Shown piece after piece: positions 30,608-39,888 of a DNA stretch of 64,000 nt. Origin of the DNA: Enterobacter sp. JUb54 (GTDB lineage: Bacteria > Pseudomonadota > Gammaproteobacteria > Enterobacterales > Enterobacteriaceae); the NCBI RefSeq assembly GCF_014298075.1, contig NZ_CP060418.1:2666001-2730000 (forward strand), given 5' to 3'. Position 1 is the first letter of the stretch; each line of letters starts with the position of its first letter. The position numbers and the translations under genes were made by a program. Below the pieces are notes generated by a model. That model was given only the letters and a program-made list of their open reading frames with translations. It made no database searches and had not been told where the DNA came from.

Positions 30608-32305
30608 GTGAAAACAAAAAAGAAATCCACAACGTCGTCCAATGTCCTGCGCTATATCTGGGGCTCCGCGCTGGCGACCATTTTTTTAACCACCATAACG
30701 TCCTTCTGGCTACTTTCCGGCTCCTGGTCGATGTGGAAAAGCGCCCATAACAACGTCATTCAGTTTGACGTTTTTTACCGCGTGCTGCAGGTCTCCAACG
30801 ACCTCGCCGGCGAGCGTGCCTTTGTCAACGAGCTGGTGCTTAGCCCGGCGGCAGAAAAAGAACAACGCTGGCAGGCGCTTATCGAACACCGAAAAATCAC
30901 CGACCGCGACCTGCAGACGATCCCAAAAGACCTGCTGTCACCGGCCCTGATGGCCGATATGGTGCAGCAACTGGAACATTCCCGTCGTCTTGCCAGTACT
31001 TTCCGTACCCAGGTACTGAGCGACCCGGATACCGCCAACCACACCATTCTCGACATGGTGGTGGCCACCGACTTCTACCATAAAGCGTTGTTTGAGCGGA
31101 CCTCTGAATTTCTGCTGCTGGAACCCAGCGCCCTCGGCCCGATCCTGCGCGCCCAGGCGCTCGGGGAATTGCGGGACGCCACCGGCCGGCTCGGTTCACA
31201 GGTGCTGATCCCGCTCGCCACGGACACCCCAATCCCCCAGACCAACCGGGAAGCGCTGATCCGTGGCATCGAGAGAATCAATACCGCCTGGTGGATCCTG
31301 CAAACCCAGGGCGATGAATCCACCTATCTGCCGCATTTCCAGAGTAAGCTGGATAGCACGCGCCGCGCCTTCGAAAAAGAGGGTATTGCCTTAATTAATC
31401 AGCTAAAAACTGAGAGTGATAATGGTATGCCCTACAGCGTGGATGCCGAAGGTTTTGCCACCCGCTACCACGCCAGCCTCAGCGCCTTCGATAATTTGCT
31501 CGATACCTATATGACCGGCGTGAAAGATCACTACACCGCTACCGAGCACCAGGCATTGCGGAGTTTCCTGTTACGACTGGTGGTGCTTGGGTTGATCTAT
31601 GCCCTGACCATCGCGATGATTTTCTACATTCGCTCCCGGGTGTTACGACCGATTCTGCGCTTAAACGATATCGCCGCGGCGCTGATTGCGGGTAAACAGC
31701 TGCATGTGCAGATCGATGACGACACCGCCGAAGAGGTGCAGGAACTGTTTTCCTCGCTGGGCACTTTAGGGGAGAAACTGCATGAAGATGCCCTGCTCAG
31801 CCGTAAATATCAGCGCGAGTCGGAAGAAGACCCGCTGACCCACCTGTATAATCGCCGGGCCTTTACCAACCAGGCCAATGCCCGCATCAGCCAGTCCAGC
31901 AAGGCGCTTCCGGCGTGGTTAATCATGCTGGATGTCGACCGCTTTAAGTCGATTAACGATAACTGGGGGCACCCGATGGGTGATGAAGTGCTGGTGGCTC
32001 TCGCCAATACCTTGCAGAAGTGCAGCCGCCCGGAGGACGTGGTGGGCCGTCTTGGGGGAGAAGAGTTTGCGGTGCTGCTGTTAGCCAAAACCGCGGATGA
32101 GGTTGCCCGCTACGCCAGCACTATTCAGCAGGAAATCCGCAAGCTGACGTTCCATACCACCGGGAATCACACCTTTAAAGTCACCGCCAGTTTCGGGGTC
32201 TCCCGGGGCTGGCAGTGCCCGCTGACCGAGCTGCTGTCGCAGGCCGACAGCGAGTTGTATAAAGCCAAAAACAGCGGCCGCGACCGGATTTGCGGCCTCC
32301 CCTGA
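30608..32305 (+). CDS. membrane-bound diguanylate cyclase (GGDEF)
   Basis: A 565-residue protein that would make cyclic di-GMP. A transmembrane helix at about 20-40, a periplasmic sensor region of about 280 residues, a second helix at about 320-342, a HAMP-like linker (343-395) and a C-terminal GGDEF domain are visible. The active-site loop reads GGEEF at 483-487, compatible with activity, and an RxxD inhibitory site (RPED, 474-477) lies five residues before it, so product feedback is expected. The metal-binding LDVDRFKSIND is intact. It starts with GTG at 30608. The ligand of the periplasmic domain is unknown. Confidence 0.92.
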   Translation: MKTKKKSTTSSNVLRYIWGSALATIFLTTITSFWLLSGSWSMWKSAHNNVIQFDVFYRVLQVSNDLAGERAFVNELVLSPAAEKEQRWQALIEHRKITDRDLQTIPKDLLSPALMADMVQQLEHSRRLASTFRTQVLSDPDTANHTILDMVVATDFYHKALFERTSEFLLLEPSALGPILRAQALGELRDATGRLGSQVLIPLATDTPIPQTNREALIRGIERINTAWWILQTQGDESTYLPHFQSKLDSTRRAFEKEGIALINQLKTESDNGMPYSVDAEGFATRYHASLSAFDNLLDTYMTGVKDHYTATEHQALRSFLLRLVVLGLIYALTIAMIFYIRSRVLRPILRLNDIAAALIAGKQLHVQIDDDTAEEVQELFSSLGTLGEKLHEDALLSRKYQRESEEDPLTHLYNRRAFTNQANARISQSSKALPAWLIMLDVDRFKSINDNWGHPMGDEVLVALANTLQKCSRPEDVVGRLGGEEFAVLLLAKTADEVARYASTIQQEIRKLTFHTTGNHTFKVTASFGVSRGWQCPLTELLSQADSELYKAKNSGRDRICGLP

Positions 32306-32317
32306 GTACCGCCTGAA

Positions 32318-32350
32318 CCGCAGAACCCGGCATCACGCCAGGTTCTGCGG
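32318..32350. terminator. bidirectional hairpin between convergent genes
   Basis: Perfect 10-bp stem CCGCAGAACC with its complement and a 13-base loop, centred in the 54-base gap between the diguanylate cyclase and the sugar ABC permease genes. Confidence 0.6.
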
Positions 32351-32359
32351 CCCGGTCGA

Positions 32360-33391
32360 TCAATGCTTCTTGCGGTTACGGCGCATATCGATCGTCACCG
32401 CGGCGACGATAATAATCCCTTTGATAATATCCTGAACGTAAGCATCCACGCCGACAAAGGTGAAGCCGCTTTTGATTAAGCCGAGGATCATCGCGCCAAT
32501 CAGGGTGCCGGTAATTCGCCCGACTCCGCCCATCAGGCTACTGCCGCCGATCACCGCCGCGGCAATGGCGTCCAGCTCATAGGACATGCCCATGCTCGAC
32601 TGGCCGCTGCTGACGCGCGCCGCCAGCACCACCCCGGCAAGGCCGGACAGCGCCCCGGCGATGGTATAGACGATCACCAGATACTTATTCACGTTGATGC
32701 CGGACACTTTTGCCGAGGTCATGTTGCCGCCGATGGCGTACACATATTTACCGTAGCGGGTGTGCTTCAGCGCGATGTGAAACAGGGCGGCAATCACGAA
32801 GAAGATAATCACCGGCATCGCGCCCTGACCAATCGAGGTAAAGCTGTCAGACAGGAAGCTAATCGGGTTTCCCTGGGTGTAGTACTGCGCCAGACCACGT
32901 GCAGAAACCATCATCCCGAGGGTGGCAATAAACGGCGGAATACCGGTGCGGGTGACCAGAAAACCGTTGGTTAACCCGCACAGCAGCCCGACGCCAATCC
33001 CGGCGCAAATCGGGATCACCGCCGGCAGATTCACCAGCGCGGGAAACATCGGCGACAGGCTATCCGAAGTCTGCGCCAGGCTGGCCGCCACCACGGCCGC
33101 AAGGGCAATCACCGACCCGGAGGAAAGGTCTATCCCGGTGGTAATGATGACCTGCGTCACCCCGACGGCGATAATCCCGATAATCGCCACCTGCAGAACA
33201 ATCAGAATCAGTCGGTTGGTGTTCATCAGGAAGGACTGGTCCCGGACAAACCAGCCGGCGATTTCAAAGGTCAGGGCAATCGCCACCATGACGATAAATA
33301 TTCCGGTATCTTTCGGCAGTTTATGGCGCAAATTCCCCAGAAAAGAGGGACGCTCAGTTGCCGGTGCTGCGGTCAATTTCATATTGCTCAT
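32360..33391 (-). CDS. RbsC-type sugar ABC transporter permease
   Basis: A 343-residue inner-membrane permease of the CUT2 (ribose/inositol) class. It has a long hydrophilic N-terminus, then about ten membrane segments. Family motifs include GVTQVIITTGIDLSSGSVIA near 95-115, the ATPase-contact region YAIGGNMTSAKVSGINV near 215-232, and GGSSLMGGVGRITGTLIGA near 278-296. It is third in the operon after the binding protein and ATPase, 10 bases from the latter. Sequence resembles myo-inositol and ribose permeases; the sugar is not certain. Confidence 0.9.
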   Translation of the reverse strand: MSNMKLTAAPATERPSFLGNLRHKLPKDTGIFIVMVAIALTFEIAGWFVRDQSFLMNTNRLILIVLQVAIIGIIAVGVTQVIITTGIDLSSGSVIALAAVVAASLAQTSDSLSPMFPALVNLPAVIPICAGIGVGLLCGLTNGFLVTRTGIPPFIATLGMMVSARGLAQYYTQGNPISFLSDSFTSIGQGAMPVIIFFVIAALFHIALKHTRYGKYVYAIGGNMTSAKVSGINVNKYLVIVYTIAGALSGLAGVVLAARVSSGQSSMGMSYELDAIAAAVIGGSSLMGGVGRITGTLIGAMILGLIKSGFTFVGVDAYVQDIIKGIIIVAAVTIDMRRNRKKH

Positions 33392-33401
33392 TCTCTACGC
33401 C

Positions 33402-34886
33402 TCAATGGGATGCCAACGACAAAATGGTTTCCTGATCGGCCTCGTCTTTATTGAGGATGCCGGTGATCCGCCCTTCGTGCATGACCATCACGCGGTCACT
33501 CATGCCAAGAATTTCCGGGAGTTCTGAAGAGACCATAATGACGGCGACACCGCGGTTCGCCAGCTCGCTAATCAGATGATAAATTTCAGCTTTCGCCCCC
33601 ACGTCAATGCCGCGGGTCGGTTCATCGAGTATTAATATTTTCGGCTGCGCTAACAGCCAGCGGGCAATCAGGACCTTCTGCTGGTTGCCGCCGCTGAGGT
33701 TATTAATAATCTGATCCATAGTCGGGGTTTTAATATTCAGACGGCGGATCTGTTCCATGCAGTCTTCCGCCATCTTCATATGTTTGACGAACCCGCTCTT
33801 GCCAACATATTCCGGCATATTGACGATGCTCATGTTCTCCATCACCGAGAGCACCAGGAACAGCCCGGATTTTTTGCGGTCTTCGGTCAGCAGCGCCATC
33901 CCTTTTTCAATCGCCACGGAAGGCGAGCTAATCGTGACCGGCAGGCCATCAATCAGCACGTCGCCGCTGTCAAAGTGGGTCATGCCAAACAGGCTTTCCA
34001 TCACCTCGCTGCGCCCGGCACCGACCAGCCCCGCCACGCCGAGGATCTCCCCCCGCCGGACGCTGAAGTTAATGTCATCAAAATACCCTTTGCGCGACAG
34101 ATGCCGAACCGTCAGGACATCCTCGCCAATGGTGTTGTTGAATTTCGGGAACAGCTGGGTTAATTCGCGGCCCACCATCTGGGTAATTAACGACTGGCGG
34201 GTAAATTCCGCCGTCTGTTTGCTGCTGACCCAGGCGCCGTCGCGAAAGACGCTAATTTCATCGGTGATGGTGAAAATCTCGTCCATCTTATGGCTGATGT
34301 AGATAATGGCTTTGCCCTGCTCGCGTAAATCACGAATGATCGTGAACAGGTGGGCCACTTCCCCTTCGGTAAGCGCCGACGTCGGTTCATCCATAATCAC
34401 GATATCGGCATTCCACGACACCGCTTTGGCAATCTCCACCATCTGCTGGGCGGCAATGCTCAGGTCGCCCACCAGCGCATCGGCGGAGAGGCGGATATTC
34501 AGTTTGTTGAGCAGCGCCTGGGTCTGGCGGGTCAGCTGGCGATGGTCGACAAAGCCGTATTTCATCGGCTCCCGGCCCAGCCAGATATTTTCCGCCACCG
34601 TCATATGCGGCACCAGATTCAGCTCCTGGTGGATCATCGAGATCCCCGAGCGCAGCGCATCCATCGTATCCTGGAACTGCACCGGCTCGCCTTTCACCCG
34701 AATCGCGCCTTTATCGGGACGGTAGATCCCGATCAGGCACTTCATCAACGTGGATTTTCCAGCGCCATTCTCCCCCATCAGCGCGTGCACCGTTCCCGGG
34801 CGCACGCGTAATGAGACATTGTCGAGCGCCTTCACGCCGGGAAAGAACTTGCTGATACCTTCGGCTTCAAGTGCAAAAGCGTTCAT
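33402..34886 (-). CDS. RbsA-type sugar ABC ATP-binding protein (two ABC domains)
   Basis: A 494-residue fused ATPase with two ABC domains, as usual in CUT2 importers. The first has Walker A GENGAGKST near 37-45 and Walker B IVIMDEPTSAL. The second has a degenerate P-loop GLVGAGRSE near 285, signature LSGGNQQK and ILILDEPTRGIDVGAK. The degenerate second P-loop is normal for RbsA. It energises uptake of the sugar bound by the preceding gene's product. Confidence 0.93.
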   Translation of the reverse strand: MNAFALEAEGISKFFPGVKALDNVSLRVRPGTVHALMGENGAGKSTLMKCLIGIYRPDKGAIRVKGEPVQFQDTMDALRSGISMIHQELNLVPHMTVAENIWLGREPMKYGFVDHRQLTRQTQALLNKLNIRLSADALVGDLSIAAQQMVEIAKAVSWNADIVIMDEPTSALTEGEVAHLFTIIRDLREQGKAIIYISHKMDEIFTITDEISVFRDGAWVSSKQTAEFTRQSLITQMVGRELTQLFPKFNNTIGEDVLTVRHLSRKGYFDDINFSVRRGEILGVAGLVGAGRSEVMESLFGMTHFDSGDVLIDGLPVTISSPSVAIEKGMALLTEDRKKSGLFLVLSVMENMSIVNMPEYVGKSGFVKHMKMAEDCMEQIRRLNIKTPTMDQIINNLSGGNQQKVLIARWLLAQPKILILDEPTRGIDVGAKAEIYHLISELANRGVAVIMVSSELPEILGMSDRVMVMHEGRITGILNKDEADQETILSLASH

Positions 34887-34919
34887 ACTTCACCCTCCGT
34901 ACCGCCGTTCCCGGCCCGA

Positions 34920-35843
34920 TTATTTTTGGTTACGGCTGACGAAGTCAGACATATTCTCTTTGGTAATCAGCTGGTAAGGCACATCGATGATTTTTTCGAC
35001 TTTCTCGCCGTTGGCCAGTTTCACCGCCGCATCCACCGCGCCTTCGCCCTGCCCTTTCGCGTCCTGGAAAATAGTGGCGATCATCTTGCCGTTTTTCAGC
35101 ATCTGTAATGCGTCTGGGGTGCCGTCGACGCCGGCAATCAGGATGTGGTTCGGGTTACTGCCCAGCGCCTGCAGGGCACCGATCGCCATCTCATCGTTGT
35201 TGGAGGCGATGGCCTGAATATCTTCCCCGCTGGTCATCCAGTTACTCACCACGTCCACGGCATCGTTGCGCATAAACTTGGCGGTCTGTTTCTGGACGAT
35301 TTTAATATCCGGGTATTTCGCGACCACCTCTTCCACCCCTTTGGTGCGGTCGCGGGTAGATTCGTTAGCCAGGTCTCCCAGCAGAATCGCCACGTTGCCT
35401 TTACCGTTCATCGCTTTCGCCAGCGCTTCCATCTGCAGACGACCGGCCAGCACTGAATCGGAGCCGACGTAGGCCATTTTGTCGGTCAGCGGCACCTGTG
35501 GACGACGGTTAACGAACACCAGCGGAATACCGGCTTTAGTGGCCTGGTCGATAATCGGTTTCACCGCGTTGGTATCGACCGGGTTGACGATGATCGCGTC
35601 AACGCCCTGGCCAATGAAGTTCTGCACCTGCTGAAGCTGCTGCGCGACATCGCCCTTGGCATCTTCAACCTGCGATTTCACGCCCTCTTTTTGCATCTCT
35701 TTCTGCATCGCGGTACGCAGAATAGTCAGGAAGTTATCATCGAAAAGCGCCATCGAGACGCCCACGGAAAGGTCTTTGGCCATCACGGCGGCGGGCAACA
35801 TACAGATTAACAAAGAGGCAACAATCGTTTTCTTGATGTTCAT
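34920..35843 (-). CDS. sugar ABC transporter periplasmic binding protein (ribose/inositol type)
   Basis: A 307-residue binding protein with signal peptide MNIKKTIVASLLICMLPAAV ending AKD. The mature part has VGVSMALFDDNFLTILRTAM, GQGVDAIIVNPVDTNAV, GIPLVFVNRRP and ASNNDEMAIGALQAL, the layout of RbsB- and inositol-binding proteins. The start at 35843 follows AAGGAT; the longer frame adds 12 residues before the signal peptide without a ribosome-binding site. First gene of a three-gene importer; no catabolic genes are adjacent, so the sugar must be processed elsewhere. Confidence 0.9.
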   Translation of the reverse strand: MNIKKTIVASLLICMLPAAVMAKDLSVGVSMALFDDNFLTILRTAMQKEMQKEGVKSQVEDAKGDVAQQLQQVQNFIGQGVDAIIVNPVDTNAVKPIIDQATKAGIPLVFVNRRPQVPLTDKMAYVGSDSVLAGRLQMEALAKAMNGKGNVAILLGDLANESTRDRTKGVEEVVAKYPDIKIVQKQTAKFMRNDAVDVVSNWMTSGEDIQAIASNNDEMAIGALQALGSNPNHILIAGVDGTPDALQMLKNGKMIATIFQDAKGQGEGAVDAAVKLANGEKVEKIIDVPYQLITKENMSDFVSRNQK

Positions 35844-36393
35844 AGTTGATCCTTGGGGTTCGGTGATATGCCGGTGCATTGAGATAAAATGAAAAATTCA
35901 TTTCGTCATGTTGCTTTCTGATGCCGATCGACGCCAGGAACAGAGGGACGACCTCTGAGAGCCCTGTTTTTGTTCATGTTTATGATTACTGCTAAATTCA
36001 GTTGATTTTTAATGAATTATTAAAACAGCAGTTCATTAACCATGCGATTTGTCGACAGCCTCAATTCAGTTGTTTTGTTTCATTAACATCAAATATGAAA
36101 CTTTTATAATTAAATAACTGAAATGAAAATTTTAAAACCGCCTGGTAACAGAACTTTGACAGATATCTAACATTGCTGCATAAACGAGCAAAAAATGAGA
36201 GGCAGGTTACAGATTGCGCATAAGTCAGCGCCCGGAAGGTGGCATTTGAGCAAACAAGATTTCTCACATTAACTACAGGGTTAATTGAAACGTCAGGCAC
36301 TATTTTCACCCCGCCGTGACGGTGAGATTCCCAAAGCTGGCGCAGAGGCATAGACTGCTCGCTTCCGTCATTATTTCGTGCAGGCAACCTGCC
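35844..36393. other. gene-free AT-rich intergenic stretch
   Basis: About 550 bases between the divergent sugar importer and nuclease genes, notably AT-rich from about 35960 to 36160. No RNA gene, repeat or convincing reading frame was recognised. It must hold both promoters. The AT content would suit a nucleoid-protein (H-NS) bound region, which is inference. Confidence 0.5.
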
Positions 36394-36924
36394 ATGTCCC
36401 GTCGATTTTCGCTTAAGCTCGCCCTCCTGACCGTGGCGCTCGCCCTGCCCGCGCTGGCGCAGGCCGCGCCAGATATTGAAGTGGGTTTTTCACCAGAAGG
36501 CTCGGCCCGGGCGCTGGTGCTGCAAACCATCAATCAGTCCCACACCTCGATCCAGATGATCGCCTACGCGTTTCAGGCGCCGGATATTGCCCGCGCGCTG
36601 GTGGCCGCCGAGGCCCGCGGGGTGAAAGTGCAGATCGTGGTCGATAAAAAACGCAATCGCGTGAAGGCCAGCCAGGCCATGATGCAATATGTTGTTGAGG
36701 GCGGCGTGGCGCTGCGGGTAGACGGCCACTATCACATTCAGCATGACAAGATGATGATTGCCGATGGCGACACCGTGGAAAGCGGATCGTTTAACTATGC
36801 CCCGTCCGCCGAAACGGAGAACAGCGAAAACGTCGTGGTTATCCATCATCAGCAGGCGCTGACCCGGCAGTTTATCGCCCACTGGCAATCCCGCTGGGAT
36901 CAGGGAGTGGCCTACGCCGGTTAA
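36394..36924 (+). CDS. secreted phospholipase D-family endonuclease (Nuc-like)
   Basis: A 176-residue protein with a signal peptide (MSRRFSLKLALLTVALALPA, cleavage near AQA) and a single phospholipase D catalytic motif: His117, Lys119 and Asp124 in HDKMMIADGD, followed by SGSFNYAPSAETENSEN. One-motif proteins of this size, such as plasmid pKM101 Nuc, dimerise to form the active site and cut DNA non-specifically in the periplasm. The start at 36394 begins the signal peptide; the longer frame from 36316 would bury it. No conjugation genes are near. It could also be a phosphodiesterase of other substrate. Confidence 0.8.
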   Translation: MSRRFSLKLALLTVALALPALAQAAPDIEVGFSPEGSARALVLQTINQSHTSIQMIAYAFQAPDIARALVAAEARGVKVQIVVDKKRNRVKASQAMMQYVVEGGVALRVDGHYHIQHDKMMIADGDTVESGSFNYAPSAETENSENVVVIHHQQALTRQFIAHWQSRWDQGVAYAG

Positions 36925-36967
36925 CTTTGCGCAGGATGGCAGGATTATGCGTGGGGGATGTTCAGAA

Positions 36968-36998
36968 ACGCCCCTCGCCATGCGTGCGCAAGGGGCGT
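36968..36998 (-). terminator. terminator of lysU
   Basis: 8-bp perfect stem (ACGCCCCT with its complement) and a large loop, followed on the minus strand by TTTCTG, 17 bases past the lysU stop. Confidence 0.65.
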
Positions 36999-37014
36999 GA
37001 TCTTTCAGAGCAGT

Positions 37015-38532
37015 TTATTTCTGCGGACGCATCGCCGGGAACAGGATCACGTCGCGGATGGTGTGGCTGTTGGTAAACAGCATCACCATACGGTCGATAC
37101 CAATCCCCAGACCCGCGGTCGGCGGCAGACCATACTCCAGCGCCGTCACGTAGTCTTCGTCGTAGAACATCGCTTCGTCGTCACCGGCCGCTTTCGCGTT
37201 AACCTGGTCCTGGAAACGTTGCGCCTGGTCTTCCGCATCGTTCAGCTCGCTAAAGCCGTTACCGATTTCACGTCCGCCAATGAAGAATTCAAAGCGGTCG
37301 GTGATTTCCGGATTAACGTCATTACGACGCGCCAGCGGAGAAACTTCTGCCGGGTATTCGGTAATAAAGGTCGGTTGAATCAGGTGCGCTTCTGCCACTT
37401 CGTCAAAGATCTCGGTGACGATACGGCCCAGGCCCCAGCTCTTCTCAACATTAATACCGATGGATTTGGCGATGGCTTTCGCCGCGTCGAAGTTATCCAG
37501 ATCCGCCATTTCGGTTTCCGGGCGGTATTTCTTGATAGCTTCACGCATGGTCAGTTTTTCAAACGGCTTGCCGAAATCGAAGGTCTGATCGCCATAAGGC
37601 ACCTGCGTTTTACCCAACACGGTTTGTGCCAGCGTACGGAACAGCGATTCGGTCAGTTCGATCAGATCTTTGTAATCCGCATACGCCATGTACAGTTCCA
37701 TCATGGTGAATTCTGGATTATGGCGAACGGAGATCCCTTCGTTACGGAAGTTACGGTTGATTTCGAACACCCGCTCAAAGCCACCAACCACCAGGCGTTT
37801 CAGGTACAGTTCCGGCGCGATACGCAGGTACATGTCCATATCCAGGGCGTTGTGATGGGTGATGAACGGACGAGCAGACGCCCCGCCGGGGATCACCTGC
37901 ATCATCGGGGTTTCGACTTCCATAAAGCCGCGGGCGACCATGAACTGGCGCATCGTCGCGAGAATTTGCGAACGGACTTTAAAGGTGTGACGCGATTCGT
38001 CGTTAGCGATCAGATCCAGGTAGCGCTGGCGATAGCGAACTTCCTGATCCTGCAGGCCGTGGAATTTATCCGGCAGCGGGCGCAGGGCTTTGGTCAGCAG
38101 GCGCAGTTCGGTGCAGTGAATGGAGAGTTCGCCGGTCTGGGTTTTAAACAGCTTACCGCGGGCGGCGATGATGTCGCCAAGGTCCCACTTTTTAAACTGG
38201 TCGTTGTAGATGCCTTCCGGCAGATCGTCGCGCGCCACGTACAGCTGGATGCGGCCACCGACGTCCTGCAAGGTAACAAAGGAGGCTTTCCCCATGATGC
38301 GGCGCGTCATCATACGACCCGCTACCGAGACTTCAATATCTAACGAGGTGAGCGCGTCGTTATCCTTGCCATCGAATTCAGCGTGCAGTTGGTCAGACGT
38401 ATGGTCACGACGAAAATCGTTCGGGAACGGGATACCCTGCTCACGCAGCGCAGCCAGCTTTTCACGGCGGGTTTTCAGTTCATTATTAAGGTCAATTGCC
38501 TCATCGGCACTTTGTGCTTGTTGTTCAGACAT
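37015..38532 (-). CDS. lysU: lysyl-tRNA synthetase (LysU-like)
   Basis: Class II lysyl-tRNA synthetase of 505 residues, charging tRNA-Lys in the cytosol. An N-terminal anticodon-binding OB fold (about 65-150, [20 protein letters not shown]) is followed by the catalytic domain with motif 2 [14 protein letters not shown] and motif 3 GLGIGIDRM near the end. E. coli has two forms; the neighbourhood next to dtpC and cadA and residues such as [16 protein letters not shown] and the MRPQK end favour the inducible LysU form over LysS. The start has GAGGAA upstream. The 300 bases upstream hold its promoter, then a long repeat array. Confidence 0.93.
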   Translation of the reverse strand: MSEQQAQSADEAIDLNNELKTRREKLAALREQGIPFPNDFRRDHTSDQLHAEFDGKDNDALTSLDIEVSVAGRMMTRRIMGKASFVTLQDVGGRIQLYVARDDLPEGIYNDQFKKWDLGDIIAARGKLFKTQTGELSIHCTELRLLTKALRPLPDKFHGLQDQEVRYRQRYLDLIANDESRHTFKVRSQILATMRQFMVARGFMEVETPMMQVIPGGASARPFITHHNALDMDMYLRIAPELYLKRLVVGGFERVFEINRNFRNEGISVRHNPEFTMMELYMAYADYKDLIELTESLFRTLAQTVLGKTQVPYGDQTFDFGKPFEKLTMREAIKKYRPETEMADLDNFDAAKAIAKSIGINVEKSWGLGRIVTEIFDEVAEAHLIQPTFITEYPAEVSPLARRNDVNPEITDRFEFFIGGREIGNGFSELNDAEDQAQRFQDQVNAKAAGDDEAMFYDEDYVTALEYGLPPTAGLGIGIDRMVMLFTNSHTIRDVILFPAMRPQK

Positions 38533-38831
38533 GTTGGTTCCTCATAACCCTGCTTTCAATCTTGCTTCGATAAATTGAACCAGGCCACTATCCGGCGCAG
38601 CCTGGTGCGTGCGGGTCTCTGCACCAGTACGCCGCCGATCTCTGACGTCACCGCCAAAGAGCGAACGATAGAATATTTACGATCCTGGCTTTACTTAAGG
38701 CTGATATCACTCAGCAATTACAGAATTAAAGCTTTTTCATTCACTGGCTCGCCATCTCGCCAGAATATCCTCCTCCTAACAGATGAATGATGCAAGACGC
38801 AGATCGGCCAGCGCCTCGCCGGGCACTATTG
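38533..38831. other. lysU upstream region
   Basis: About 300 bases between lysU and the repeat array, moderately AT-rich at 38670-38740. It is expected to contain the lysU promoter and possibly Lrp sites, as lysU is Lrp-controlled in E. coli. No individual site could be assigned with confidence. Confidence 0.4.
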
Positions 38832-39888
38832 GTAGCCCGGACAAGGCGCAACGCGCCGCCTCCGGGACAACGGCCTGTTTGCCCCCTGGATTCCCCCGGT
38901 GGCGCTACGCTGACCGGGCTACGGGCTTGCGCTATTGGTAGCCCGGACAAGGCGCTACGCGCCGCCTCCGGGACAACCGCCGGTTTGCCTCCTGGCTTCC
39001 CCGGTGGCGCTACGCTGACCGGGCTACAGGCTTGCACTATTGGTAGCCCGGACAAGGCGCTACGCGCCGCCTCCGGGACAACGGCCTGTTTGCCCCCTGG
39101 ATTCCCCCGGTGGCGCTACGCTGACCGGGCTACGGGCTTGCGCTATTGGTAGCCCGGACAAGGCGCTACGCGCCGCCTCCGGGACAACGGCCTGTTTGCC
39201 CCCTGGATTCCCCCGGTGGCGCTACGCTGACCGGGCTACGGGCTTGCACTATTGGTAGCCCGGACAAGGCGCTACGCGCCGCCTCCGGGACAACGGCCTG
39301 TTTGCCCCCTGGATTCCCCCGGTGGCGCTACGCTGACCGGGCTACGGGCTTGCGCTATTGGTAGCCCGGACAAGGCGCTACGCGCCGCCTCCGGGACAGC
39401 GGCAAGTTTGCCCCCAGGATTCCCCGGTGGCGCTACGCTGACCGGGCTACGGGCTTGCGCTATTGGTAGCCCGGACAAGGCGCTACGCGCCGCCTCCGGG
39501 ACAACGGCCTGTTTGCCCCCTGGATTCCCCCGGTGGCGCTACGCTGACCGGGCTACGGGCTTGCGCTATTGGTAGCCCGGACAAGGCGCAACGCGCCGCC
39601 TCCGGGACAACAGCCAGTTTGCCCCCAAGATTCTCCCGGTGGCGCTACGCTGACCGGGCTACGGGCTTGCGCTATTGGTAGCCCGGACAAGGCGCTACGC
39701 GCCGCCTCCGGGACAGCGGCAAGTTTGCCCCCAGGATTCCCCGGTGACGCTACACTGACCGGGCTACGGGCTTGCGCTATTGGTAGCCCGGACAAGGCGC
39801 TACGCGCCGCCTCCGGGACAACCGCCGGTTTGCTCCCAGGGTTCCCCGGTGGCGCTACGCTGACCGGTCTACAGGCTTGCGCCGTCGG
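38832..39888. repeat. tandem BIME/REP array, ten units of 105-106 bp
   Basis: Ten near-identical units start at 38832, 38938, 39043, 39149, 39255, 39361, 39466, 39572, 39678 and 39783. Each unit holds two facing REP-type palindromes: one begins GTAGCCCGGACAAGGCG and folds on CCCGG...CCGGG; the other, on the opposite strand, begins GTAGCCCGGTCAGCG. Unit length alternates between 105 and 106 by loss of one C in a C-run. The last unit is the most diverged and runs into the end of dtpC, providing its TAG stop. Known roles of such elements include DNA gyrase/IHF binding and 3' mRNA protection. Open frames across the array are by-products of the repeat. Confidence 0.92.

Noticed and set aside
38832-39888. 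Possible CRISPR array
   Set aside because: Units are contiguous and nearly identical over the full 106 bp with no unique spacers, and no cas genes are nearby.
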